A stretch of DNA of 64,000 nt from Eledone cirrhosa (taxonomy: Eukaryota; Mollusca; Cephalopoda; Octopoda; Eledonidae), in contig OZ024744.1 of NCBI GenBank assembly GCA_964016885.1, positions 23,234,798-23,298,797 of the forward strand, written 5' to 3'. Positions within the stretch are counted from its first letter, which is position 1. Each line of letters starts with the position of its first letter. Below the pieces are notes generated by a model, which did no database searches, was not told the origin of the DNA, and worked only from the letters and a program-made list of their open reading frames with translations. Position numbers and translations under genes: made by a program. Shown here piece by piece: positions 36,701 to 50,030 of this stretch.

Positions 36701-39700
36701 AACGAGTTTTATCTTAAGATTCAACTGTTGTTAAAACGAGACAGTTCTTAAGATTCAACGGTTGTTAAAACGAGACAGTTCTTAAGATTCAACTGTTGTT
36801 AAAACGAGTTTTATCTTAAGATTCAACTGTTGTTAAAATGAGTTTTATCATAAGATTCAACTGTTGTTAAAACGAGTCAGTTCTTAAGATTCAACTGTTG
36901 TTAAAACAAGTTTTATTTGAAGATTCAACTGTTGTTAAAACGAATCAGTTCTTAACATTCAACTATTGTTAAAACGAATTTTATCTTAAGATTCAACTGT
37001 TGTTAAAACGAGTTTTATCTTAAGATTCAACTGTTGTTAAAACGAATCAGTTCTTAACATTCAACTGTTGTTAAAACGGGTTTTATTTGAAGATTCAACT
37101 GTTGCTAAAACGAGTCAGTTCTTAAGGTTGAACTGTTGATAAAACGAGTCAGTTCTTAAGATTCAACTGTTGTTAAAACTAGTTTTATCTTAAGATTTAG
37201 CTGTTGTTAACACGAGTCAGTTCTTAAGATTCAACTGTTGTTAATACGAGTTTTATCTTAAGATTCAATTGTTGTTAAAACGAGTCAGTTCTTAAGCTTC
37301 AACTGTTGCTAAAACGAGTCAGTTCTTAAGGTTGAACTGTTGATAAAACGAGTCAGTTCTTAAGATTCAACTGTTGTTAAAACGAGTGTTATCTTAAGAT
37401 TCAACTGTTGTTAAAACGAGTCAGTTCTTAAGATTCAACTGTTGTTAAAACTAGTTTTATCTTAAGATTCAGCTGTTGTTAACACGAGTCAGTTCTTAAG
37501 ATTCAACTGTTGTTAATACGAGTTTTATCTTAAGATTCAATTGTTGTTAAAACGAGTCAGTTCTTAAGATTCAACTGTTGTTAAAACGAGTTATATCTTA
37601 AGATTCAACTGTTTTTCAAACGAGTTTTATCTTAAGATTCAACTGTTGTTAAAACGAGTCAGTTCTTAAGATTCAACTGTTGTTAAAAAGAGTTTTATTT
37701 GAAGATTCAACTGTTGTTAAAACGAGTCAGTTCTTAAGGTTGAACTGTTGATAAAACGAGTCAGTTCTTAAGATTCAACTGTTGTTAAAACGAATTTTAT
37801 CTTAAGATTCAACTGTTGTTAAGACGAGTTTTTTCTTAAGATTCAACTGTTGTTAAAACGAGACAGTTCTTAAGATTCAACTGTTGTTAAAACGAGACAG
37901 TTCTTAAGATTCAACTGTTGTTAAAACGAGTTTTATCTTAAGATTCAACTGTTGTTAAAATGAGTTTTATCATAAGATTCAACTGTTGTTAAAACGAGTC
38001 AGTTCTTAAGATTCAACTGTTGTTAAAACAAGTTTTATTTAAAGATTCAACTGTTGTTAACACGAGTCAGTTATTAAGTTTGCACTGTGGTTAAAACGAA
38101 TCAGTTCTTAACATTCATCTATTGTTAAAACGAATTTTATCTTAAGATTCAACTGTTGTTAAGACGAGTTTTATCTTAAGATTCAGCTGTTGTTAAAACG
38201 AGTCAGTTCTTAAGGTTGAACTGTTGATAAAACGAGTCAGTTCTTAAGATTCAACTGTTGTTAAAACGAGTTTTATCTTAAGATTCAACTGTTGTTAAAA
38301 CGAGTCAGTTCTTAAGATTCAACTGTTGTTAAAACGAGTTTTATTTGAGGATTCAACTGTTGTTAAAACGTGTCAGTTCTTAAGGTTGAACTGTTGATAA
38401 AACGAGTCAGTTCTTAAGATTCAACTGTTGTTAAAACGAGTTTTATCTTAAGATTCATCTGTTGTTAAAACGAGTCAGTTCTTAAGATTCAACTGTTGTT
38501 AAAACGAGTTTTATCTTAAGATTCAACTGTTGTTAAAACGAGTTTTATCTTAAGATTCAGCTGTTGTTAAAACGAGTTTATTTGAAGATTCAACTGTTGT
38601 TAAGATGAGTCAGTTCTTAAGGTTGAACTGCTGATAAAACAAGTCAGTTCTTAAGATTCAACTGTTGTTAAAACGAGTTTTATCTTAAGATTTAGCTGTT
38701 GTTAAAACGAGTCAGTTCTTAAGATTCAACTGTTGTTAAAACGAGTTTATCTTAAAATTCAGCTGTTGTTAAAACGAGTCAGTTCTTAAGATTCAACTGT
38801 TGTTAAAACGAGTTTTATTTGAAGATGCAACTGTTGTTAAAACGAGTCATTTCTTAAGGTTGAACTGTTGATAAAACGAGTCAGTTCTTACGATTCAAAT
38901 GTTGTTAAAACGAGTTTTATCTTAAGATTCAGCTGTTGTTAAAACGAGTAAGTTCTTAAGATTCAACTGTTGTTAAAACGAGTTTTATCTTACGACTCAA
39001 CTGTTGTTAAAACGAGTTTATCTTAAGATTCAGCTGTTGTTAAAACGAATCAGTTCTTAAGATTCAACTGTTGTTAAAACGAGTTTTATTTGAAGATTCA
39101 ACTGTTGTTAAAACGAGTCAGTTCTTAAGGTTGAACTGTTGATAAAACGAGACAGTTCTTACGATTCAACTGTTGTTAAAACGAGTTTTATCTTAAGATT
39201 CAGCTGTTGTTAAAACGAGTAAGTTCTTAAGATTCAACTGTTGTTAAAACGAGTTTTATCTTAAGATTCAACTGTTGTTAAAACGAGTTTATCTTAAGAT
39301 TCAGCTGTTGTTAACACGAATCAGTTCTTAAGATTCAACTGTTGTTAAAACGAGTTTTATTTGAAGATTTAACTGTTGTTAAAATGAGTCAGTTCTTAAG
39401 GTTGAACTGTTGATAAAGCGAGTCAGTTGTTAAGATTCAACTGTTGTTAAAACGAGTTTTATCTTAAGATTCAGCTGTTGTTAAAACGAGTCAGTTCTTA
39501 AGATTCAAATGTTGTTAACACGAGTTTTATCTTAAGATTCAACTGTTATTAAAACGAGTCAGTTCTTAAGATTCAACTGTTGTTAAAACGAGTTTTATCT
39601 TAAGATTCAAATGTTGTTAAAACGAGTTTTATCTTAAGATTCATCTGTTGTTAAACGAATCAGTTCTTATGATTCAACTGTTGTTAAAACGAGTTTTATT

Positions 39701-39922
39701 TGAAGATTCAACTGTTGTTAAAACGAGTCAGTTCTTAAGATTCATCTGTTGTTAAAACGAGTTTTATCTTAAGATTCAGCTGTTGTTAAAACGAGTCAGT
39801 TCTTAAGATTCAACTGTTGTTGAAACGAGTTTTATCTTAAGATTCAACTGTTGTTAAAATGAGTTTTATCATAAGATTCAAATGTTGTTAAAACGAGTCA
39901 GTTCTTAAGATTCAACTGTTGT
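32861..39922 (+). repeat. 3,531-bp tandem higher-order repeat, two copies
   Basis: Copy 1 is about 32,861-36,391 and copy 2 about 36,392-39,922. Seven independent marks sit exactly 3,531 bp apart: ACCAGTTTTA (about 33,069 and 36,600), GTTTTTCAAACG (34,080 and 37,611), TTTGCACTG (34,551 and 38,082), TTTGAGGATTC (34,811 and 38,342), TACGACTC (35,460 and 38,991), AAGCGAG (35,881 and 39,412), and the AACTAG join itself. I noticed only isolated substitutions, for example CATCTATTG near 38,117 for CAACTATTG near 34,586. The join at about 36,357-36,396 is about 40 bp identical to both flanks, as expected for unequal exchange between monomers. Confidence 0.92.
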
Positions 39923-42900
39923 TAAAACAAGTTTTATTTGAAGATTCAACTGTTGTTAAAACGAGTCAGTTATTAAGTTTGCACTGTTGTTAAAACGAAT
40001 CAGTTCTTAACATTCAACTATTGTTAAAACGAATTTTATCTTAAGATTCAACTGTTGTTAAGACGAGTTTTATCTTAAGATTCAGCTGTTGTTAAAACGA
40101 GTCGGTTCTTAAGGTTGAACTGTTGATAAAACGAGTCAGTTCTTAAGATTCAACTGTTGTTAAAACGAGTTTTATCTAAAGATTCAGCTGTTGTTAAAAT
40201 GAGTCATTTCTTAAGATTCAACTGTTGTTAAAACGAGTTTTATCTTAAGATTCAACTGTTGTTAAAACGAGTCAGTTCTTAAGATTCAACTATTGTTAAA
40301 ACGAGTTTTATTTGAAGATTCAACTGTTGTTAAAACGAGTCAGTTCTTAAGGTTGAACTGTTGATAAAACGAGTCAGTTCTTAAGATTCAACTGTTGTTA
40401 AAACGAGTTTTATCTTAAGATTCATCTGTTGTTAAAACGAGTCAGTTCTTAAGATTCAACTGTTGTTAAAACGAGTTTTATCTTAAGATTCAACTGTTGT
40501 TAAAACGAATTTTATCTTAAGATGCAACTGTTGTTAAAACGAATCAGTTCTTAAGATTCAACTGTTGTTAAAACGAGTTTATTTGAAGATTCAACTGTTG
40601 TTAAGATGAGTCAGTTCTTAAGGTTGAACTGCTGATAAAACGAGTCAGTTCTTAAGATTCAACTGTTGATAAAACGAGTCAGTTCTTAAGTTTCAACTCT
40701 TGTTAAAACAAGTTTTATCTTAAGATTCAACTGTTGTTAAAACGAGTTTATCTTAAGATTCAGCTATTGTTAAAACGAATCAGTTCTTAAGATTCAACTG
40801 TTGTTAAAACGAGTTTTATTTGAAGATTCAACTGTTGTTAAAACGAGTCAGTTCTTAAGGTTGAACTGTTGATAAAACGAGTCAGTTCTTATGATTCAAC
40901 TGTTGTTAAAACGAGTTTTATCTTAAGATTCATCTGTTGTTAAAACGAGTTTTATCTTAAGATTCAGCTGTTGTTAAAACGAGTTTATTTGAAGATTCAA
41001 CTGTTGTTAAGATGAGTCAGTTCTTAAGGTTGAACTGCTGATAAAACAAGTCAGTTCTTAAGATTCAACTGTTGTTAAAACGAGTTTTATCTTAAGATAT
41101 AGCTGTTGTTAAAACGAGTCAGTTCTTAAGATTCAACTGTTGTTAAAACGAGTTTATCTTAAAATTCAGCTGTTGTTAAAACGAGTTAGTTCTTAAGATT
41201 CAACTGTTGTTAAAACGAGTCATTTCTTAAGGTTGAACTGTTGATAAAACGAGTCAGTTCTTACGATTCAACTGTTGTTAAAACGAGTTTTATCTTAAGA
41301 TTCAGCTGTTGTTAAAACGAGTAAATTCTTAAGATTCAACTGTTGTTAAAACGAGTTTTATCTTAAGATTCAACTGTTGTTAAAACGAGTTTATCTTAGG
41401 ATTCAGCTGTTGTTAACACGAATCAGTTCTTAAGATTCAACTGTTGTTAAAACGAGTTTTATTTGAAGATTTAACTGTTGTTAAAATGAGTCAGTACTTA
41501 AGGTTGAACTGTTGATAAAGCGAGTCAGTTGTTAAGAATCAACTGTTGTTAAAACGAGTTTTATCTTAAGATTCAGCTGTTGTTAAAACGAGTCAGTTCT
41601 TAAGATTCAAATGTTGTTAACACGAGTTTTATCTTAAGATTCAACTGATGTTAAAACGAGTTTATCTTAAGATTCAGCTGTCGTTAAAACAAATCAGTTC
41701 TTAAGATTCAACTGTTGTTAAAACGAGTTTTATTTGAAGATTCAACTGTTGTTAAAATGAGTCAGTCCTTAAGGTTGAACTGTTGATAAAACGAGTTAGT
41801 TCTTAAGAGTCAACTGTTGTTAAAACGAGTTTTATCTTAAGATTCAGCTGTTGTTAAAACGAGTCAGTTCTTAAGATTCAACTGTTGTTAAAACGAGTTT
41901 TATCTTAAGATTCAACTGTTATTAAAACGAGTCAGTTCTTAAGATTCAACTGTTGTTAAAACGAGATTTATCTTAAGATTCAAATGTTGTTAAAACGAGT
42001 TTTATCTTAAGATTCATCTGTTGTTAAACGAATCAGTTCTTATGATTCAACTGTTGTTAAAACGAGTTTTATTTGAAGATTCAACTGTTGTTAAAACGAG
42101 TCAGTTCTTAAGATTCAACTGTTGTTAAAACGAGTTTTATCTTAAGATTCAGCTGTTGTTAAAACGAGTCAGTTCTTAAGATTCAACTGTTGTTAAAACG
42201 AGTTTTATCTTAAGATTCAACTGTTGTTAAAATGAGTTTTATCATAAGATTCAACTGTTGTTAAAACGAGTCAGTTCTTAAGATTCAACTGTTGTTAAAA
42301 CAAGTTTTATTTGAAGATTCAACTGTTGTTAAAACGAGTCAGTTATTAAGTTTGCACTGTTGTTAAAACGAATCAGTTCTTAACATTCAACTATTGTTAA
42401 AACGAATTTTATTTTAAGATTCAACTGTTGTTAAGACGAGTTTTATCTTAAGATTCAGCTGTTGTTAAAACGAGTCGGTTCTTAAGGTTGAACTGTTGAT
42501 AAAACGAGTCACTTCTTAAGATTCAACTGTTGTTAAAACGAGTTTTATCTTAAGATTCAACTGTTGTTAAAACGAGTCAGTTCTTAAGATTCAACTGTTG
42601 TTAAAACGAGTTTTATTTGAAGATTCAACTGTTGTTAAAACGAGTCAGTTCTTAAGGTTGAACTGTTGATAAAACGAGTCAGTTCTTAAGATTCAACTGT
42701 TGTTAAAACGAGTTTTATCTTAAGATTCATCTCTTGTTAAAACGAGTCAGTTCTTAAGATTCAACTGTTGTTAAAACGAGTTTTATCTTAAGATTCAACT
42801 GTTGTTAAAACGAGTTTTATCTTAAGATGCAACTGTTGTTAAAACGAATCAGTTCTTAAGATTCAACTGTTGTTAAAACGAGTTTATTTGAAGATTCAAC

Positions 42901-45900
42901 TGTTGTTAAGATGAGTCAGTTCTTAAGGTTGAACTGCTGATAAAACGAGTCAGTTCTTAAGATTCAACTGTTGATAAAACGAGTCAGTTCTTAAGATTCA
43001 ACTCTTGTTAAAACGAGTTTTATCTTAAGATTCAACTGTTGTTAAAACGAGTTTATCTTAAGATTCAGCTATTGTTAAAACGAATCAGTTCTTAAGATTC
43101 AACTGTTGTTAAAACGAGTCAGTTCTTAAGGTTGAACTGTTGATAAAACGAGTCAGTTCTTACGATTCAACTGTTGTTAAAACGAGTTTTATCTTAAGAT
43201 TCAGCTGTTGTTAAAACGAGGCAGTTCTTAAGATTCAACTGTTGTTAAAACGAGTTTTATCTTAAGATTCAACTGTTGTTAAAACGAGTTTATCTTAAGA
43301 TTCAGCTGTTGTTAACACGAATCAGTTCTTAAGATTCAACTGTTGTTAAAACAAGTTTTATTTGAAGATTCAACTGTTGTTAAAACGAGTCAGTTATTAA
43401 GTTTGCACTGTTGTTAAAACGAATCAGTTCTTAACATTCAACTATTGTTGAAACGAATTTTATCTTAAGATTCAACTGTTGTTAAGACGAGTTTTATCTT
43501 AAGATTCAGCTGTTGTTAAAACGAGTCGGTTCTTAAGGTTGAACTGTTGATAAAACGAGTCAGTTCTTAAGATTCAACTGTTGTTAAAACGAGTTTTATC
43601 TAAAGATTCAGCTGTTGTTAAAATGAGTCATTTCTTAAGATTCAACTGTTGTTAAAACGAGTTTTATCTTAAGATTCAACTGTTGTTAAAACGAGTCAGT
43701 TCTTAAGATTCAACTATTGTTAAAACGAGTTTTATTTGAAGATTCAACTGTTGTTAAAACGAGTCAGTTCTTAAGGTTGAACTGTTGATAAAACGAGTCA
43801 GTTCTTAAGATTCAACTGTTGTTAAAACGAGTTTTATCTTAAGATTCATCTGTTGTTAAAACGAGTCAGTTCTTAAGATTCAACTGTTGTTAAAACGAGT
43901 TTTATCTTAAGATTCAACTGTTGTTAAAACGAATTTTATCTTAAGATGCAACTGTTGTTAAAACGAATCAGTTCTTAAGATTCAACTGTTGTTAAAACGA
44001 GTTTATTTGAAGATTCAACTGTTGTTAAGATGAGTCAGTTCTTAAGGTTGAACTGCTGATAAAACGAGTCAGTTCTTAAGATTCAACTGTTGATAAAACG
44101 AGTCAGTTCTTAAGTTTCAACTCTTGTTAAATCAAGTTTTATCTTAAGATTCAACTGTTGTTAAAACGAGTTTATCTTAAGATTCAGCTATTGTTAAAAC
44201 GAATCAGTTCTTAAGATTCAACTGTTGTTAAAACGAGTTTTATTTGAAGATTCAACTGTTGTTAAAACGAGTCAGTTCTTAAGGTTGAACTGTTGATAAA
44301 ACGAGTCAGTTCATATGATTCAACTGTTGTTAAAACGAGTTTTATCTTAAGATTCATCTGTTGTTAAAACGAGTTTTATCTTAAGATTCAGCTGTTGTTA
44401 AAACGAGTTTATTTGAAGATTCAACTGTTGTTAAGATGAGTCAGTTCTTAAGGTTGAACTGCTGATAAAACAAGTCAGTTCTTAAGATTCAACTGTTGTT
44501 AAAACGAGTTTTATCTTAAGATATAGCTGTTGTTAAAACGAGTCAGTTCTTAAGATTCAACTGTTGTTAAAACGAGTTTATCTTAAAATTCAGCTGTTGT
44601 TAAAACGAGTTAGTTCTTAAGATTCAACTGTTGTTAAAACGAGTCATTTCTTAAGGTTGAACTGTTGATAAAACGAGTCAGTTCTTACGATTCAACTGTT
44701 GTTAAAACGAGTTTTATCTTAAGATTCAGCTGTTGTTAAAACGAGTAAATTCTTAAGATTCAACTGTTGTTAAAACGAGTTTTATCTTAAGATTCAACTG
44801 TTGTTAAAACGAGTTTATCTTAGGATTCAGCTGTTGTTAACACGAATCAGTTCTTAAGATTCAACTGTTGTTAAAACGAGTTTTATTTGAAGATTTAACT
44901 GTTGTTAAAATGAGTCAGTACTTAAGGTTGAACTGTTGATAAAGCGAGTCAGTTGTTAAGAATCAACTGTTGTTAAAACGAGTTTTATCTTAAGATTCAG
45001 CTGTTGTTAAAACGAGTCAGTTCTTAAGATTCAAATGTTGTTAACACGAGTTTTATCTTAAGATTCAACTGATGTTAAAACGAGTTTATCTTAAGATTCA
45101 GCTGTCGTTAAAACAAATCAGTTCTTAAGATTCAACTGTTGTTAAAACGAGTTTTATTTGAAGATTCAACTGTTGTTAAAATGAGTCAGTCCTTAAGGTT
45201 GAACTGTTGATAAAACGAGTTAGTTCTTAAGAGTCAACTGTTGTTAAAACGAGTTTTATCTTAAGATTCAGCTGTTGTTAAAACGAGTCAGTTCTTAAGA
45301 TTCAACTGTTGTTAAAACGAGTTTTATCTTAAGATTCAACTGTTATTAAAACGAGTCAGTTCTTAAGATTCAACTGTTGTTAAAACGAGTTTTATCTTAA
45401 GATTCAAATGTTGTTAAAACGAGTTTTATCTTAAGATTCATCTGTTGTTAAACGAATCAGTTCTTATGATTCAACTGTTGTTAAAACGAGTTTTATTTGA
45501 AGATTCAACTGTTGTTAAAACGAGTCAGTTCTTAAGATTCAACTGTTGTTAAAACGAGTTTTATCTTAAGATTCAGCTGTTGTTAAAACGAGTCAGTTCT
45601 TAAGATTCAACTGTTGTTAAAACGAGTTTTATCTTAAGATTCAACTGTTGTTAAAATGAGTTTTATCATAAGATTCAACTGTTGTTAAAACGAGTCAGTT
45701 CTTAAGATTCAACTGTTGTTAAAACAAGTTTTATTTGAAGATTCAACTGTTGTTAAAACGAGTCAGTTATTAAGTTTGCACTGTTGTTAAAACGAATCAG
45801 TTCTTAACATTCAACTATTGTTAAAACGAATTTTATTTTAAGATTCAACTGTTGTTAAGACGAGTTTTATCTTAAGATTCAGCTGTTGTTAAAACGAGTC

Positions 45901-46838
45901 GGTTCTTAAGGTTGAACTGTTGATAAAACGAGTCACTTCTTAAGATTCAACTGTTGTTAAAACGAGTTTTATCTAAAGATCCAGCTGTTGTTAAAATGAG
46001 TCAGTTCTTAAGATTCAACTGTTGTTAAAACGAGTTTTATCTTAAGATTCAACTGTTGTTAAAACGAGTCAGTTCTTAAGATTCAACTGTTGTTAAAACG
46101 AGTTTTATTTGAAGATTCAACTGTTGCTAAAACGAGTCAGTTCTTAAGGTTGAACTGTTGATAAAACGAGTCAGTTCTTAAGATTCAACTGTTGTTAAAA
46201 CGAGTTTTATCTTAAGATTCATCTCTTGTTAAAACGAGTCAGTTCTTAAGATTCAACTGTTGTTAAAACGAGTTTTATCTTAAGATTCAACTGTTGTTAA
46301 AACGAGTTTTATCTTAAGATGCAACTGTTGTTAAAACGAATCAGTTCTTAAGATTCAACTGTTGTTAAAACGAGTTTATTTGAAGATTCAACTGTTGTTA
46401 AGATGAGTCAGTTCTTAAGGTTGAACTGCTGATAAAACGAGTCAGTTCTTAAGATTCAACTGTTGATAAAACGAGTCAGTTCTTAAGATTCAACTCTTGT
46501 TAAAACGAGTTTTATCTTAAGATTCAACTGTTGTTAAAACGAGTTTATCTTAAGATTCAGCTATTGTTAAAACGAATCAGTTCTTAAGATTCAACTGTTG
46601 TTAAAACGAGTCAGTTCTTAAGGTTGAACTGTTGATAAAACGAGTCAGTTCTTACGATTCAACTGTTGTTAAAACGAGTTTTATCTTAAGATTCAGCTGT
46701 TGTTAAAACGAGGCAGTTCTTAAGATTCAACTGTTGTTAAAACGAGTTTTATCTTAAGATTCAACTGTTGTTAAAACGAGTTTATCTTAAGATTCAGCTG
46801 TTGTTAACACGAATCAGTTCTTAAGATTCAACTGTTGT
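39923..46838 (+). repeat. 3,424-bp tandem higher-order repeat, two copies
   Basis: Copy 1 is about 39,923-43,346 and copy 2 about 43,347-46,838. Offsets of exactly 3,424 bp come from TTTGCACTG (39,981 and 43,405; 42,354 and 45,778), TTTCAACTCTTG (40,691 and 44,115), AAGCGAG (41,514 and 44,938) and the GTCGGTTC variant. Copy 2 is longer overall (about 3,492 bp) because of a 68-bp insertion at 45,975-46,042. Each copy contains two TTTGCACTG blocks, so the unit has an internal duplication. Copy 1 begins where the 3,531-bp pair ends. Confidence 0.9.
45975..46042 (+). repeat. 68-bp two-monomer insertion
   Basis: Copy 2 of the 3,424-bp HOR has two monomers here that copy 1 lacks at the matching place (near 42,550). 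The inserted pair includes an ATCTAAAGATCCAGCTG start and an AAAATGAGTCAG B-type segment, and both junctions fall inside ATCT. The same A-B pair without the C change is common elsewhere (for example near 43,590), so it probably came from a neighbouring unit by conversion or exchange. Confidence 0.8.
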
Positions 46839-46916
46839 TAAAACGAGTTTTATTTGAAGATTCAACTGTTGTTAAAATGAGTCAGTTCTTAAGGTTGAAC
46901 TGTTGATAAAGCGAGT

Positions 46917-46930
46917 CAGTTGTTGTTGTT
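46917..46930 (+). repeat. Truncated monomer mark CAGTTGTTGTTGTT
   Basis: Here 11 bases are missing across the end of a G-type monomer and the start of the next, joining CAGTTGTT directly to GTTGTTAAAA. The result is a short monomer containing four near-perfect GTT units. The same lesion recurs with TGTTGTTGTT starting at 50,031, 54,904, 58,352 and 60,648, and is not seen left of 46.9 kb. It serves as a start mark for units of the right-hand HOR family and probably arose once. Confidence 0.93.
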
Positions 46931-49900
46931 AAAACGAGATTTATCTTAAGATTCAGCTGTTGTTAAAACGAGTCAGTTCTTAAGATTCAAATGTTGTTAA
47001 CACGAGTTTTATCTTAAGATTCAACTGTTGTTAAAACGAGTTTATCTTAAGATTCAGCTGTTGTTAAAACGAATCAGTTCTTAAGATTCAACTGTTGTTA
47101 AAACGAGTTTTATTTGAAGATTCAACTGTTGTTAAAATGAGTCAGTCCTTAAGGTTGAACTGTTGATAAAACGAGTCAGTTCTTAAGATTCAACTGTTGT
47201 TAAAACGAGTGTTATCTTAAGATTCAGCTGTTGTTAAAACGAGTCAGTTCTTAAGATTCAACTGTTGTTAAAACGAGTTTTATCTTAAGATTCCACTGTT
47301 GTTATAACGAGTTTTATCTAAAGATTCAACTGTTGTTAAACGAATCAGTTCTTATGATTCAACTGTTGTTAAAACGAGTTTTATTTGAAGATTCAACTGT
47401 TGTTAAAACGAGTCAGTTCTTAAGATTCAACCGTTGTTAAAACGAGTTTTATCTTAAGATTCAGCTGTTGTTAAAACGAGTCAGTTCTTAAGATTCAACT
47501 GTTGTTAAAACGAGTTTTATTTGAAGATTCAACTGTTGTTAAAACGAGTCAGTTCTTATGGTTGAACTGTTGTTAAAACGAGTCAGTTCTTAAGATTCAA
47601 CTGTTGTTAAAACGAGTTTTATCTAAAGATTCAGCTGTTGTTAAAATGAGTCAGTTCTTAAGATTCAACTGTTGTTAAAACGAGTTTTATCTTAAGATTC
47701 AACTGTTGTTAAAACGAGTCAGTTCTTAAGATTCAACTGTTGTTAAAACGAGTTTTATTTGAAGATTCAACTGTTGTTAAAACGAGTCAGTTCTTAAGTT
47801 TGAACTGTTGATAAAACGAGTCAGTTCTTAAGATTCAACTGTTGTTAAAACGAGACAGTTCTTAAGATTCAACTGTTGTTAAAACGAGACAGTTCTTAAC
47901 ATTCAACTATCGTTAAAGCGAATTTTATCTTAAGATTCAACTGCTGTTAAGACGAGTTTTATCTTAAGATTCAGCTGTTGTTAAAACGAGTCAGTTCTTA
48001 AGGTTGAACTGTTGATAAAACGAGTCAGTTCTTAAGATTCAACTGTTGTTAAAACGAGTTTTATCTTAAGATTCAGCTGTTGTTAAAACGAGTCAGTTCT
48101 TAAGATTCAACTGTTGTTAAAACGAGTTTTATCTTAAGATTCAACTGTTGTTAAACGAATCAGTTCTTATGATTCAACTGTTGTTAAAACGAGTTTTATT
48201 TGAAGATTCAACTGTTGTTAAAACGAGTCAGTTCTTAAGATTCAACCGTTGTTAAAACGAGTTTTATCTTAAGATTCAGCTGTTGTTAAAACGAGTCAGT
48301 TCTTAAGATTCAACTGTTGTTAAAACGAGTTTTATCTAAAGATTCAGCTGTTGTTAAAATGAGTCAGTTCTTAAGATTCAACTGTTGTTAAAACGAGTTT
48401 TATTTGAAGATTCAACTGTTGTTAAAACGAGTCAGTTCTTAAGGTTGAACTGTTGATAAAACGAGTCAGTTCTTAAGATTCAACTGTTGTTAAAACGAGA
48501 CAGTTCTTAAGATTCAACTGTTGTTAAAACGAGACAGTTCTTAAGATTCAACTGTTGTTAAAACGAGTTTTATCTTAAGATTCAACTGTTGTTAAAATGA
48601 GTTTTATCATAAGATTCAACTGTTGTTAAAACGAGTCAGTTCTTAAGATTCAACTGTTGTTAAAACAAGTTTTATTTGAAGATTCAACTGTTGTTAAAAC
48701 GAGTCAGTTATTAAGTTTGCACTGTTGTTAAAACGAATCAGTTCTTAACATTCAACTATCGTTAAAACGAATTTTATCTTAAGATTCAACTGTTGTTAAG
48801 ACGAGTTTTATCTTAAGATTCAGCTGTTGTTAAAACGAGTCATTTCTTAAGGTTGAACTGTTGATAAAACGAGTCAGTTCTTAAGATTCAACTGTTGTTA
48901 AAACGAGTTTTATCTTAAGATTCAACTGTTGTTAAAACGAGTCAGTTCTTAAGATTCAACTGTTGTTAAAACGAGTTTTATTTGAAGATTCAACTGTTGT
49001 TAAAACGAGTCAGGTCTTAAGGTTGAACTGTTGATAAAACGAGTCAGTTCTTAAGATTCAACAGTTGTTAAAACGAGTTTTATCTTAAGATTTAGCTGTT
49101 GTTAAAACGAGTCAGTTCTTAAGATTCAACTGTTGTTAAAACGAGTTTATCTTCAAATTCAGCTGTTGTTAAAACGAGTCAGTTCTTAAGATTCAACTGT
49201 TGTTAAAACGAGTTTTATTTGAAGATTCAACTGTTGTTAAAACGAGTCAGTTCTTAAGGTTGAACTGTTGATAAAACGAGTCAGTTCTTAAGATTCAACT
49301 GTTGTTAAAACGAGTTTTATCTTAAGATTCATCTGTTGTTAAAACGAGTCAGTTCTTAAGATTCAACTGTTGTTAAAACGAGTTTTATCTTAAGATTCAA
49401 CTGTTGTTAAAACGAGTTTTATCTTAAGATGCAACTGTTGTTAAAACGAATCAGTTCTTAAGATTCAACTGTTGTTAAAACGAGTTTATTTGAAGATTCA
49501 ACTGTTGTTAAGATGAGTCAGTTCTTAAGGTTGAACTGCTGATAAAACGAGTCAGTTCTTAAGATTCAACTGTTGATAAAACGAGTCAGTTCTTAAGATT
49601 CAACTCTTGTTAAAACGAGTTTTATCTTAAGATTCAACTGTTGTTAAAACGAGTTTATCTTAAGATTCAGCTATTGTTAAAACGAATCAGTTCTTAAGAT
49701 TCAACTGTTGTTAAAACGAGTCAGTTCTTAAGGTTGAACTGTTGATAAAACGAGTCAGTTCTTACGATTCAACTGTTGTTAAAACGAGTTTCATCTTAAG
49801 ATTCAGCTGTTGTTAAAACGAGGCAGTTCTTAAGATTCAACTGTTGTTAAAACGAGTTTTATCTTAAGATTCAACTGTTGTTAAAACGAGTTTATCTTAA

Positions 49901-50030
49901 GATTCAGCTGTTGTTAACACGAATCAGTTCTTAAGATTCAACTGTTGTTAAAACGAGTTTTATTTGAAGATTCAACTGTTGTTAAAATGAGTCAGTTCTT
50001 AAGGTTGAACTGTTGATAAAGCGAGTCAGT
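46921..50030 (+). repeat. Right-domain HOR unit 1 (3,110 bp)
   Basis: This is the first unit with the CAGTTGTTGTTGTT mark. The order of marks is GAGTGTTATC (47,211), TTCCACTG (47,291), ACATTCAACTATCG with AAAGCG (47,899), TTTGCACTG (48,719) and GATGCAACTG (49,428). It is 338 bp shorter than later full units because about ten monomers are absent just before TTCCACTG: the distance from the start mark to TTCCACTG is 370 bp here against 708 in unit 2. Homology to the next unit continues left to at least 46,318 at the same 3,110 offset. Confidence 0.85.

Noticed and set aside
46917..46930. GTT microsatellite
   Set aside because: It is only four units long and is explained by an 11-base deletion joining two monomer parts that each contain GTTGTT. 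It does not vary in length among its five copies.
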